A stretch of 64,000 bases of DNA, from contig CAOLHI010002525.1 of NCBI GenBank assembly GCA_948474755.1, positions 124,001-188,000 on the forward strand, given 5' to 3'. This document shows, piece after piece, positions 23,523 through 34,619 of this stretch. The translations under genes and the position numbers were made by a program. Position 1 is the first letter of the stretch, and each line of letters begins with the position of its first letter. The notes beneath the pieces are model-generated. The model had not been told where the DNA came from. It searched no databases and worked only from the letters and a program-made list of their open reading frames with translations. This DNA is from Ctenosaura bakeri (lineage: Eukaryota > Chordata > Lepidosauria > Squamata > Iguanidae).

Positions 23523-23753
23523 TTATTTATTTATTTGTATCCCACCTCTCCATATGGATCGAGGTGGTGAACAACTTACAAATAGCATGTATTTCGATAC
23601 ATTTTTTCTACACATGCCCCCAACAAGCGGGGTACTCATTTTACCGACCTGCGGAAGGATGGAAGGCTGAGTCAACCTTGGAGCCCGAAAGGATCGAACT
23701 CACAACCTTGTGGCTTGCAGTACTAGCATTTAACCACTGCACCACCAGGGCTA
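23523..23753 (-). repeat. Second tRNA-derived SINE family, antisense
   Basis: Reversed, it starts 'agccctggtggtgcagtggt' (box A region) and reaches 'aaggttgtgagttcgatcc' (box B) at the expected spacing. It continues with 'aaggttgactcagccttcca', 'aggtcggtaaaatgagtacc' and a body ending in TTTA-type repeats next to 'gggatacaaataaataaat'. Head and body differ from the main SINE, so this is a separate family. Similar 'tgagtac' bodies occur in squamate genomes. The boxes are well preserved. Confidence 0.8.
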
Positions 23754-24258
23754 CAGAGGGTTCTGAGATTTGTAGTACAGAAAGATATCTTATTTCAGCT
23801 CTGATGCATCTGCACACTTCGCCTGTATGAACATCAGTGGTCCAGATGAATACATATATTTCTTAATTTGCATCCTTCATTTCTGGCACTTAGCACTAGG
23901 GTCTGGCCTGCTGGCTATAGATGTATTTCAATATGTTGTTCTCATTTCCCCCCGCTTTTCCTAGTATCCCATTCTCAGACTGATTTCCTAGGATGGGAGC
24001 AGAATGTCACTGAAAGATGAACTTTTTGTAATGTATTTTGAAGGTAGCCCTGCTCTGCCTGTAAAGATTTAGTGAAACAATGTCTGCAATCTTTTCAGAG
24101 CTCATTTTCTTTCTCTGCTAGATTTGGAAACTAAAAGTAAGGACTGGCAGCCTATTGGGAAGTTATGTAATCAGGAAACTGACTTACAATCACATAAAAT
24201 TGAATAGCACCCATTGCATAATGTTTGTATCCTAAAAAGTGGAGGGAACAACATAGCT

Positions 24259-24371
24259 ACACCTTTGGGACTATTGCACAAGTGGAGCCAGCAGTGCGGC
24301 TGTTGTGCAGTGGTCCCAATGCACAGTGTGATGTGCAATATGTCTTGTTGTTGCACGATGTTCCCAAGGTC
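24259..24371. repeat. Short palindromic element
   Basis: The left end 'acctttgggactattgcac' and right end 'gttgcacgatgttcccaagg' are imperfect complements with a GC-richer centre. This is probably a small MITE remnant. No target duplication is clear. Confidence 0.4.
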
Positions 24372-24559
24372 TGTGTCCTAAGGTGAAGTGAAAGCCCTAT
24401 TGCCCAATGGAACATCTTGTTCAATGTGTCCCCATTACAATTCATTAGAATGGTGCTAAAGTTAAGCATCACAGCCTTTGATGTAGGATCTCAGATATAA
24501 AAGTCAAAGTTTGTCTGTTTGTCTGTGTCAGGTGAAGACCTCATATGATTGGCTGCCTT

Positions 24560-24605
24560 AGAAGATTCTATGGAATCCTAGGGTTTGCAGCTTAGGGAGA
24601 GGCCT
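24560..24605 (+). repeat. Fragment of 'atcctggggtttgtag' palindromic MITE
   Basis: The block 'ctatggaatcctagggtttg' followed by 'cagcttagggag' is the same core found at 28905, 33040, 48520 and 60520. Confidence 0.55.
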
Positions 24606-24649
24606 TTAGAATTCTCAGCCGGAGAGCTCTTGAATAGGCCGGTTGCTAT

Positions 24650-27600
24650 GGAAATGAGGCCTAACAGCAAGGAGGAGGACAGTGCATTCCCTCAGGAACC
24701 CAACCTCTGTATGTTAATAACTTTGAATACAGACTGGATTGGGGAATATGGGGAAAAGTTACGGGTGCTAGAAAAGACAGTTTGGGAAATTAGAGACACA
24801 GGATCTCAAATCTTTCTAACAAGTGTTACCTATGAGAAAATAAAATCCCAGGCAACACTGGGTATATATGCTAGTGTTTTACCAAATATGAGATTCCATT
24901 CCAAGGATTAAGTTGAATCTAGGCTATAAGGAATTACTATAGGTTTGGAACACCCACTGCCATGATGGCGAAAGTTCATTCTGTAGTAAAATGCCACCTT
25001 TGTCAAAAGTGGTAAGGGCTTCTTTTTTCCTTTTGCAATCCTCCAGGTAAGGTGGCATCAGAAGATAATTAATTGGATCTAAAAAGCCATTTAAGAAAAA
25101 TGTATGGCTCATAAGCAGTTTGGAAAATAATCAGAGGTGCCTAGTCTGCTTGAGCAATTAAGTCTATGGATGCATTTCAGTTTGCCCTGCAGTATGAGGT
25201 ATTCTTGATATGTTTGAATTCTAAACTGCAACCTTTGAGCAAATTTCTTATCTGACAGTGTTAGCAGAAAGTGATATAACTCCTAAGTTGTGTTCAATCT
25301 CTTGGTACTTACAGGTGAGCATTGCAAAAGAAATATTTATATTCCTGAGCACAAATTGTTTTATGCCTAATCTGTGACTACCCTTATATGCCATTATATA
25401 TAATTGAAGTTTCCAGCTAGTTTCAATCTGTAGCTATAAGGAATGTGTTCTTTTTAAAAAGATGATTCAGAGGAAAATTTTAGCACATGAAAGTTTCTGA
25501 TTTTCAGAATTTTATTGAATATTGTTAAATTCTGTATAAAATCATTAAAACAGATGACATTGATTTTCATGTTGTATTTCATGTAACGTTCAGCTGCTTG
25601 GATCGGCCAAATTCAACAAATAAATTTCTGGCTTGTTGTTTTCAACGTTGGAGGGGAAAACGGCACATGGAACTTTATTTTTAAAAAGGTCTGGAACAAA
25701 GAGAACAAAATATCCTAATCATGCATGAACAGAAATGTTTTTTTTTTTTTTAATCATGGTTGATACCAGCTTATTGTCAGATCACATGGGCTACAAGTCA
25801 CAAGTTTTCTTAGTAGCTTACAGGTACCTTCTCAAATGTTGTACAAGGAGGTTTCAATAACTCAGGGAACAGTGCTTTTTCTCCTTTTGTACAATAGTAG
25901 ACAAATGGAACCCAGGTGGAGCTCTTTTCCTCAACCCAAGTGGCCACCAGTTGGCCACTAAAGTGCACCTGGGTTCTGTTTGTCTGGAAGCCTGAAAAAA
26001 AGGAACATCTACTCTCCTGGACCTGTAGCATTAAGTACACTGGCATTACTTCACACATATTCCAATATCTAATAGGATCTCAGCCATGGTGTCATTTGGT
26101 TATGTGAACTGGCTCTTAGTTTAAATAAAATCAAAGATTAGGGGCGTTTCCTATAAATTAGATGATGTGTTACAATGAAGAACACAACACATGGCAACAT
26201 TATTATGTGATAGGCTGGCTGTATGCTGGTTTCCTGCAAAATCACTGTTTTATAACTAAACATAGAATAGCAAGACCAAATACAGAAACTGGGGTAAGTA
26301 AGGGCTATTTTATTTGACCTAACCTATTTAAGCTTCACTGGACTGGAAATGAAGCAAGAGGGCTGGGGGAGCAACCTGATGATTCCAACTGAGACCAGAT
26401 ATCAGCCCCTTGACAATCTCCTTGATTTCTCCTTCTTGTAGGTTTCTCTTAGGCCAGCTGTAATTGAAAGGTAACCTGGAGGACTCCCACCCAAGCCCCA
26501 GTACTCTATAAGTAAGAGTCCAGATTCCAGGTTAACCTCAGGGGTGGCCTTCTTTCCAACTCCCCAGGCCACAGAACCCTATAAGGGGAGGTTTCAGAGT
26601 CCTACCTTACATCAAAAGGGTGCCAAAGGTGATCACCAAAGTTTTATAGTCTCCCCCTGCTACCTGCCAGGTGAAAGCCTATTTAATGACAACATTCTGC
26701 CACTTATAACCACAGAGTAGGGAGTGGGGAGGGGGACTCTAGATAAAAAGGGGAAAAAATTCCTTCGTAGCCCTGAGGCAACCAGACAAATCCCATACTG
26801 CATATGGTGGTAGGGTGGGTTGTGTTGCAAAGATCAAAAGAGGCATGTGAGAGGGTAGTCAGAACTTAAATAGCCTCTGTCTTCCCCCATCACATACAGC
26901 ATTCTGGCAACTTGTGCCAGAAACAAAGTATCTTGGTCTCTCCCGTGGACAGTATCAAAGCCTTAAAACCCCACTCCCCAGTGCTATTCTACCTGAGTCC
27001 AGGTAGGTATTATCAGTACTCCTCTATGAGAAAGATGTTTAATACTGGTTGCAAGTTGCACTGTTAATAATTCTCCACTTTTTCATCCAGCTCATGTTCA
27101 ACCCACACTCACATTTTATGCCACCTTATACCTTTACTTCCTAAGAGCAGGTTTTTGTTTTTGTTATTGTTTTTGCTGTTTCAGATCAAGATATGGACCA
27201 TGAATTTGTACACAGACAATCTGACATGAACCAGCCTGATATAATCATGTCATGCAGAAAATTATGGGTGTCCTTAATGAGATAAAAGCAGATTTGTCTC
27301 ATAAAGAACAAACAGTTGAAATGTTCTTCATAGTACAACTTTGGGAAACTCCTATTCACTTCAGTTAGCCTTGTTCAAAAGATCTTCCCAGTGGATTGTG
27401 TCTCCTGTTAAATATTTTATGAGAGGTGCCTTTTTTTCTTTTTTTTAATCACAAGCCAAGCAACAGGATAGAATTTCTTTGAAATGATTGTTGGTTTTGT
27501 GACACATTTGAACGCTGTGTCATTAGTGCCAAGAAAAATCACTTTGTGAGCACAAAGAGGAGCATTACTGTTGAACTATTTCCTCCAAAGTGAGGCATCC

Positions 27601-27840
27601 AGATGACTCCTGAGTGCCAGTACAGTAAGACAACCACCTTCCATAACCTTAAAGCCCTATATAGATTGCATACAGATTTAATTTAAAATGGTATCAGAAT
27701 GATGAAATCTTACTCATGCTCAACTCCTCCTCCAAAGGTTGAAGGGTAGCACCTCAGTTCATTCTGTCACCTCATCACTTGTGCGTGGCCGTTGCTCTGG
27801 GGAACTGTGAGAAATGCTAGGAAATACTTAATATTTTTTG
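24650..27840. other. Long stretch without a gene
   Basis: About 3.2 kb with no recognisable coding exon. It includes short A/T runs near 25737-25755 and the weak repeat at 26540-26640 related to 12395. A 108-codon frame starting upstream at 24585-24911 and an 82-codon frame at 25810-26058 have no visible domain. Confidence 0.4.
26540..26640. repeat. Weak repeat related to 12395-12515
   Basis: It shares 'ccccaggccaca' and 'ccttacat' in the same order. Class unknown. Confidence 0.3.
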
Positions 27841-27848
27841 AGTGTGCA

Positions 27849-27874
27849 CTGTGTGTGTGTGTGTGTGTGTGTGC
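27849..27874. repeat. GT microsatellite
   Basis: About twelve GT units. Confidence 0.95.
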
Positions 27875-28292
27875 CCTCACTGTTAGAAACATGAGAGAGT
27901 ATATAGACGCATTATATACATAAACTCTTATGATTCTGGAATGACACTTCTCAGATAGAATGGCCAGTCAATCTCACAGCATGATGGAAAACAGATGTAA
28001 GATTAGGATGCAAAGTAGTTTTCCAGATACTTGGTCTCAGCATGCCATACAACCCAGCCCCAGAGTTAACCAGCCAAGTGCTGACACATGTCTTACAGCA
28101 AAATATCACTCACAGCCACAGTTCAAAGGCCCTGCTACCCTCCAGGGCAATTAATACAGCATCACGTTCAATGGTGCTTGAATCAAATCCATTGAAGTCT
28201 CAGGAGAGGAATAAAGAAACAGTCTCAGAGCTCAGACAAGAGCAGCATGCGGCAGTAGTTGCAGATTCTTTCTTTCAGGAGATGGCCTGTCC

Positions 28293-28347
28293 TTAAAAAA
28301 AAAAAAAAAGCAGAGAGAGAGAGAGACACTCACACACAGAGAGAGGA
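28293..28347. repeat. A run followed by GA and CA simple repeats
   Basis: An A15-type run, then GA units, then a short CA run and more GA. Confidence 0.9.
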
Positions 28348-28439
28348 TTGACTAAAGGTATGCTTTTAGGAGTTTTTAAATAGCATTTTGTGTCTTTATT
28401 TTTTATCTTCATATTGTTTTAATTGGTTTCTATTTGTTC

Positions 28440-28520
28440 ATCGCCTCAGGAACCCTTGTGGGCTGGAAGGCAATATAAAAATATTTAAATACATAAATAA
28501 ATACATAAATAAATAATAAA
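28440..28520 (+). repeat. Retroelement 3' tail with TAAA repeats
   Basis: The block 'aacccttgtgggctggaagg' followed by 'caatataaaaatatttaaat' and TAAA units resembles the 'ggcggtatataaataa' 3' tail shared by several squamate LINEs and SINEs. Confidence 0.5.
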
Positions 28521-28848
28521 AATGTAGTACATGTCTCTTTCTTCCCACCCTTACTTTCTGGCATACCCCCAAATATTGCTTTTGAGTGAAAATTTAGACA
28601 CCAGAAGTGTCAAACTTTTGATGCTGTCAAACTTTGTTTATAGCAAGCATATAATTTCTAAGTCCAAAGCATGCCTGAAAAACTGGAATACTGAGCCAGT
28701 ATAATTTCATCTCTGTTTTACTTGGCATATTTCACCCCAAGGAAAGTTGGCTACAGGATGAGTGTTAAAAATCCAGTAACCTACATTTAGTTCTATGTAT
28801 GACTCACATGTAACTGTTGCAGGACTTCCTTGGTTAATATGTACGTGT

Positions 28849-28892
28849 CCGTGTGTGTGTGTATTCGTGTGTGTGTGTGTTGCACACACGCA
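28849..28892. repeat. GT microsatellite, interrupted
   Basis: Two GT runs split by 'attc', ending in a short CA run. Confidence 0.9.
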
Positions 28893-28904
28893 TGGGGAGA
28901 CTAT

Positions 28905-29040
28905 GGCCATTCCAGCACTAGACTGTTATAGTGCTATGATTCCGCTTTCAACATTCTATGGAATCCTGGGGTTTGCAGTTTAGGGACGGGCTGTTAAGGA
29001 ACTACCACAAAGGGCTTTAAGCAGCCATCAGGTGTAGCTA
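28905..29040 (+). mobile_element. GGCC-ended MITE, 3' part uncertain
   Basis: It starts GGCCATTCCAGCACTAG, then 'actgttatagtgctatgatt', 'ctatggaatcctggggtttg' and 'cagtttagggacgggctgtt'. The order matches 60478-60645. The right end is not clear. Confidence 0.6.
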
Positions 29041-29049
29041 GCAAGTCCA

Positions 29050-30495
29050 TTGGCAATGAATAGTGCACAATCTTCACCATTTCACAGACTATCAAGTACA
29101 ATCCATGTGTGGTCAGAATGGCAAAAGTTCGTGGTGAGGAAGATCACTCAAGCAAGAAAAGGCTGAAGCAGTTTGCTTTTGCCCAAACCTATTGGAAAGG
29201 GTAAGATTCCACCCTTCCTCTCTTTTCCTCCTGCTTATTTGACTGAGTGCCAAGTACTTGTGCAGTTTGAACTCAGTTTGCATCAAATGAAGAAAACCAA
29301 AGGGGGAAAGGAGACAGGGCATTTTAAAAGTAGCTGAAAAAGTAGAATGACAGAGGCTTAAGCAGGACTGCTGCTGGCAGATCAGAAAATTTGGAGGACA
29401 TGATGGTAGCAGTTGCGGTCCAACAACATCTGAACAGCTACATTTTGGCAGCCCTGCTTTAGGCAATGTTGTTTATGGTTTTTCTTCTTCCTTAATATGG
29501 AAGCCAGGCGGGTCTGAGCTTAGAAGCATGCAGGGTAAAAATGGATACACTGCCTCAGTGGCAAGCCACTGCAAAATATGCTATTTCCCTGTAATACTTC
29601 ATTTTGGAGTTAAGACAGACATTTTAGGTAGCAAAGGGAAGGACAGTGCTCACTGACTGAGCATCCAGTTTGAATATAGAAGGCTCTACATTCAATCTCT
29701 GTCTGAAACTTTAGATAGCAACTGCCAGTCAGTGTAGATGATACTGACCAGTCCAAAACTTGGAAAAGCTGTCTTTGGTAATAAAATTAGTAACTCCCAG
29801 TCAGCATGGCCAGGAGACTCTTGGAAGGACTCCAAAAAGGTGACATGTCCAATGTGCTTTCTACTGTAATTGTATATGAGAAAGTTTCCTTTCCATCCTG
29901 AGATACAAGCACTTATATTTTACATTGTTTCTCCTGAAGTAACCTGGGAACCATTAGGATACACTTCAGAGTTTATTCAGTTTTTACAGGACTATCCCTA
30001 TAATAGTACTTCATTGACATTTTGAAAGGTTAAAATTAAGCAAGATTTGTTCCTGTGGCAGAGTTTTCAGAGCTTATGAGAAAGTGGTTATGTCTCTTCT
30101 TAATCCATTGCATCTGTTTCTTAGTGTGTATCATGTATGTACTGTACATTTATACCAAGTGAATTCTGCAATATACACAACTGTGCTAAATTCAGTGCAC
30201 ATGCATATTTGTGTGCCATCAAATTGAATCCAATCCACTTTGGCACCTGCAGTAGGTAGGAGACCATCTGTTAAATCCACCTGTGTCTGCATTTGTTCAT
30301 TGCTTGGATGAGTCTGATTATTCTTGGATCTTTTCTTACTACTGCATAGATTGTTAAGAACACCTGGGACCCTATTTTTCATCTAGCCACAAAATATATT
30401 TTTTTCTTAATGCTTTCACTTGTTTGCGGTATCAATGTAGGACTATAGTAGGTAGTCTACCATTCTGTCCACACAATGGGAGGCAGCCTAATAGA
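29050..30495. other. No gene recognised
   Basis: Unique-looking sequence with a trace of the 'gcggtccaacaacatctg' palindromic repeat near 29415-29455. Confidence 0.4.
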
Positions 30496-30499
30496 ACTC

Positions 30500-30665
30500 T
30501 ACTTGTGTTGCTATATGCCTTCAAACTTACTCCACCCCATGGTAATCCTATTATAGGGTTCTCTTGGCAGGATTTATTCAGAGGAGATGGCCACTGCTTT
30601 CTTTTAAGGCTGGGAGAGCGTGAATTCCTCACTCAGTGGTTTTTCATGGCCGAGTGAGTCCTATT
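30500..30665 (-). repeat. tRNA-derived squamate SINE, antisense, diverged
   Basis: Reversed tail 'ttgctatatgccttcaaact', then 'ttctcttggcaggatttatt' and 'cactcagtggtttttcatgg'. It is the first of three antisense copies in 700 bases. Confidence 0.75.
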
Positions 30666-30752
30666 TAAACAATCCTAGGGTCTTAGAACAATATTAAAAA
30701 CACTGCAACATTACTGGCCATCCACTGAATTAATTAAAATTAATTTAATGGA

Positions 30753-30943
30753 TTGTTATTGTTGTTGTGTGTCTTCAAGTCATTTCCAACTTATGGCAAC
30801 CCTAAGGTGAACCTATAATGGGGTTTTCTGGACTGAGAGTATGTGACACAACCAAGGTCACCCAGTGACCAAAAAGGGAATCAAACCCTGGTCTCCAGGG
30901 TTGTAGTCCAACACTCAAACCACTACATCACACTAGCTCTCTA
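30753..30943 (-). repeat. tRNA-derived squamate SINE, antisense
   Basis: TTG-type tail, 'gtgtcttcaagtcatttcca', 'ggcaaccctaaggtgaacct', 'caaggtcacccagtgacc', box B reversed ('aatcaaaccctgg') and box A reversed ('caaaccactacatcacac'). An internal deletion removes the 'aagatttgttcagagg' block. Confidence 0.92.
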
Positions 30944-30963
30944 AAATCAGAACTCTTTAGGTT

Positions 30964-31191
30964 TGTTGTTGTTGTGTGCCTTCAAGTTTTTTCCAACATA
31001 TGTCAACCATAAGGCAACCCTATCATGGGGGTTTTCTTGCCAAGATATGTTCAGAGTGGGTGTACCATTGCCTTCCTCTGAGGCTGAGATGATGTGACTG
31101 GTCCAAGGTCATCCAGTGGGTTTCTGCAGGTAAAAAGAGATTCAAACCTTGGCCTCCAGTCCAACACTCTAACCACTACAGTATGCTGAGT
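30964..31191 (-). repeat. tRNA-derived squamate SINE, antisense, near full length
   Basis: This is the fullest copy in the window. It has the TTG tail, 'gtgtgccttcaagttttttc', 'ttttcttgccaagatatgtt', 'ccattgccttcctctgaggc', 'ccaaggtcatccagtgggtt', box B reversed ('gattcaaacctt') and box A reversed ('ctaaccactacagtatgc'). Confidence 0.93.
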
Positions 31192-31651
31192 TACATGACT
31201 AAAATGTTTCTGTGGTTAGTAGGGCAACACTATTTTAAAAAAATGAAAACATATACTGCAGACAACAAACACCGTCTTTAAAAAAGCATACTCTCTTCTT
31301 GTATAGAGGAAGAATGCCTCTTCTGCATCATCTAAAATCAAAGACAGTGCATATGTTGTTTACTTTAGAAATAATGGCTCAGGTTCTCTGTGCACTAGGA
31401 ACATGATGGCATATTCTTCCTCTCTTTCCTGAGAAAGATTCAGACTGGGGGATTCTCAGAGTAGTCTAACAAAAAATAATTTTTACAAGCTCTGTTTAGG
31501 TATTCATATCAGACAAACAATCAAACAAAACATTTGACTTTTTGGAACTATGGTTGATAATTATAGCAGAAACTCTTGTGTCCTGAACAGTTGTGGCAGA
31601 AACAGAAATTTGACAGACAAAAGTCTTCTTCACATGTAGTGAGAAGTTTAG

Positions 31652-31871
31652 AGAGCCAGCATGATGTAGTGGTTTGTGCATTCGTCTATGACTCTGGAGA
31701 CCAGGGTTTGAATCCTTGGAAACCTACTTGGTGACCTTGGGGACGTCATCCACTCTTAGCCTCAGAGAAAGACAAAGGAAATCTATCTCTGAATAAATCT
31801 AGCTGAGAAAACCCCATGATGGGTTTGCTTTAGGATGACCATAAATCAGAAATGACTTGAAGGCACACAAT
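31652..31871 (+). repeat. tRNA-derived squamate SINE, near full length
   Basis: Starts 'agagccagcatgatgtagtg', box B 'agggtttgaatcc', 'acctacttggtgaccttggg', 'agaaaaccccatgatgggtt' and tail 'gaaatgacttgaaggcacac'. It faces the antisense cluster upstream. Confidence 0.92.
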
Positions 31872-31879
31872 AGTGAAAT

Positions 31880-32630
31880 CTTTACAGTGGACATTTTTTT
31901 CCTTCTGTTAAGCAGTTATTAAATGCACAGGAGTGGTGTGTGTGTTTGTGTGTGGGGGGGAGGGAAGGTTGACCTGTAGTTAATATTGGATTTAATTTGG
32001 TCTGTTAGGTAACACCATTTAAATACATATCACATGCCACAAGTATGTTAATAAGTTTTCTGGTCTTACAAGCATTAAATAACTAAAATAGTTTTTGTTA
32101 GCTCAAATGATAAAAGTGTATCAATATTTATACAACATCAGGAAAGATGGTAAAGGAAGGACCTTACAAGTAGAAAGCAATAGAAGCATATCTGTTTCAA
32201 CCAGTCTTTATTGCTATTGCTCAAGCAATCAATAAAACACGATCCAGATAAGAAAGGACAGGAGATGATAGCTGCAAGTCTCTAATATCTATACATATCA
32301 CCCTACAATATATGTCATCAAGCCAAATTATACACAATTTGGATTTCACCCTTTTGGATTTCACTCTGTTACTCATAGTGGGTCATTGAACCAGTTTTCT
32401 GGATCTCTCAGCTATCACTAGCACTTTGACAGCAAAAGGGTCTCAAAATGAGTACCGTACAACAACTGGTGATTTAAAAACAAGAACAAGAACAAGAAAA
32501 CAGAAACTGTGGTATAGGAAGAAAGGATTAATCCCCACTTCTAGTGCATTGTAGCCCTAAACCTTATCAGATCCTCACTTCACGTGGCTATTATTTTAAA
32601 AGTGAAGGAAAAAGAAAAGCAAAGATCTGC
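31880..32630. other. No feature recognised
   Basis: AT-rich, with a short GT run near 31936-31955. No gene. Confidence 0.4.
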
Positions 32631-32777
32631 TAAGTATGTACTAGAGATGGGACGAATCCAGAATTTTCCAGATCTGAATCTCTGAAAGGTTCTGGGAATC
32701 CACAAATCTCATGAACGTCAAATCTTTTGAATCCTTTTTTTTTTTTTAAGGGTTTAAAAAACAAGCGAAAGAGAGAT

Positions 32778-32915
32778 AATCTTGGGCAAGACACGCTCTC
32801 TCTCAGTCTTAACAAAAACCTAGGCAAAGGCAAACCTCCCTCTGAAGAAATCTGGCCAGGACAATTGTCCTAGTTTTGCCTCAGGATCTCCCCAGACTGA
32901 AAATGTCATGAAGGC
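32778..32915 (+). repeat. SINE fragment captured inside the hAT element
   Basis: 'atcttgggcaagacacgctc', 'aggcaaaggcaaacctccct' and 'tgaagaaatctggccagg' match the middle of the tRNA-SINE. The same fragment is in the 55.5-kb copy, so capture preceded amplification of this hAT lineage. Confidence 0.75.
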
Positions 32916-33360
32916 CCTTTGTACACAGGCAGTAAAATGTGGATTAATCCCACATTTTCCTGCCTGGGTAAACAGGACCACATACTACAGTATAGAAATG
33001 ATCCAGGTCAAAACTGGCTTTTCTTTGCATAGCTCCTTCTGGCATCCTGGGGTTTGTAATTTGATGATGCACCAGCACACTTTGGCAGAGAAGGCTGTGA
33101 CACCTTGTAAAACTAGAAACTCCAGAACTGTGTCTCAAAGAGGTTTGCAAGTGAGCTATGCAAAGGAATGTTTCAGTTGTCCTTGAAATCTCAAGCCTGT
33201 AGCTTCCAGTTAAGTGCTGAACTTAAATATGAAATGTGAAATTTTTAATGTAAATACCTTAGAATACAAGCCTAGATGTAATTTGTGAAATTGTTAGCAA
33301 AGGTCATTATTACTCAAAGGGAAAAATTGACCTACTTGCCATCTCCCCTTGTGTGTCTAG

Positions 33361-33490
33361 TCTCCCAGATTTTCAGGCGTCCTGATCTCCCAAGTCTTCA
33401 GTCATCCTGGTCTCCCAAGTTTTCAGGCGTCCTGGTCTCCCAGGTTTTCAGGCATTCCAGTCTCCCAGGTTTTCAGGTATCCCAGTCTCC
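33361..33490. repeat. 25-bp tandem repeat, five units
   Basis: Units starting TCTCCC recur at 33361, 33386, 33411, 33436, 33461 and (partial) 33486, exactly 25 bases apart. The core is 'tctcccaggttttcaggcgt'. It lies inside the hAT element. Confidence 0.95.
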
Positions 33491-33619
33491 AACAAACTGT
33501 TTGGGTAGCAGATTTGAAAGATTCAGTTTGCCTATTTTGGCACAGGGATTTGGATTCCTGAATCTCGAATCCCTGCCAAGGATTCAAGGATTCAGTTGGC
33601 CCATCCCTAGTATGTACAG

Positions 33620-34470
33620 ACAGTCAATTTATCATAGCACAGTGCATTGTCTATTTTGGCCCCTTATATCTTTGTTTTGCTGAATGCACAAGCACAGGCC
33701 CATGCTGCCTTTAATTCTGGACTTACAGCACACCAAAATCTGTGGAACAGCATAGAGATTAAATCCTCTCTGACTGCTTTCTTGAGTGAGTAAAGGGTGA
33801 AATAGACTTGAGAAGCCTATTGCAATTTTTGGAGATACTCAGATTGCTTGTCCCAACTAGTGCAGATGCATTGAATCAATTGCTAAAAGCTAACAACACT
33901 TATACAAATTTCATTCCTTCAATAGGTTTATTCTAGGTGGATCTGGCAACTGGGTGTAAACCATTGTTTGTACAATGTCTATTAAAAAGTAAGTTTTGCC
34001 TTGAAGTGTGTGGGAAATTTTAGAAAGGATATTGTAATGGATACATTGACACAGGTCTTTGGAAGCGGATAGAGTCTCCACTAAATTTGGCTACTGCACA
34101 GATGATAAACAGCAACCAAAACTTTTGTTGCAGACAGTCATAATTGATAAACAGTGCTACCCATTTTTTTAGGATGGAACAACAAATTGCACTGTGCCAT
34201 CTATAGTTGTTCTTAGTAATGGGACTAACTTCCAAGTAGGTCCATATAGGACTGATTGTAAATCTCTCTTTGTAGTATGATTTCTTCAGGTTTGTGTTGA
34301 CTAGCAATATCCATGAATATCCCAGCCTGCTGACCTAACTGTGCCATCATACATTTTCTCCAAGATACAAATATAGTCAACTCTGGTCTTGATCAGCTAG
34401 GAAGCTCAGAGAATGACCTTGTGTCCATCATCACCTCTTGGATTAGTCTACTCCCAAAAGCCATTAGGGA
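33620..34470. other. No gene recognised
   Basis: Unique-looking DNA with traces of the 'aataggtttattctag' repeat type near 33920. Confidence 0.4.
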
Positions 34471-34478
34471 AAAAAATA

Positions 34479-34612
34479 GCCTGAATCCTGTTGTTATTCC
34501 TAATTAGAGTAGACTCATTAAGTCAGTGGGAATTACATAACTGTTTATTCATAATTTAATAATTGATTCAATAGGTTTACTCTAGTTGAGACCAACCAGC
34601 AGGATTCAGATC
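34479..34612. mobile_element. Small palindromic MITE
   Basis: The left end 'ctgaatcctgttgttattcc' and the right end, reversed 'ctgaatcctgctggttggtc', are inverted repeats. 'agagtagactcat' and its complement lie further in. A related copy is at 41713, with partial traces near 48025. Target duplication unresolved. Confidence 0.65.
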
Positions 34613-34619
34613 ATGTTGT

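Larger units (their letters stand above)
32642..33609. mobile_element. Non-autonomous hAT, 968 bp, perfect 8-bp duplication
   Basis: Ends TAGAGATGGG and CCCATCCCTA form an inverted repeat (one mismatch). GTATGTAC is duplicated exactly outside them (32634-32641 and 33610-33617). Several GAATC(C) motifs cluster near both ends, as expected for subterminal transposase sites. The interior carries part of a tRNA-SINE, a piece of the 'atcctggggtttgtaat' palindromic MITE and a 25-bp tandem array. A larger relative with its own perfect duplication is at 55534-58164. No transposase is encoded. Confidence 0.88.

Noticed and set aside
23690..23753. Functional tRNA gene from well-kept boxes A and B
   Set aside because: The acceptor and anticodon arms do not close into a cloverleaf that I can see, and the sequence continues into a SINE body.
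33361..33490. CRISPR-like array of 25-bp units
   Set aside because: Units are directly adjacent with no spacers, diverge from each other, and sit in a eukaryotic transposon.
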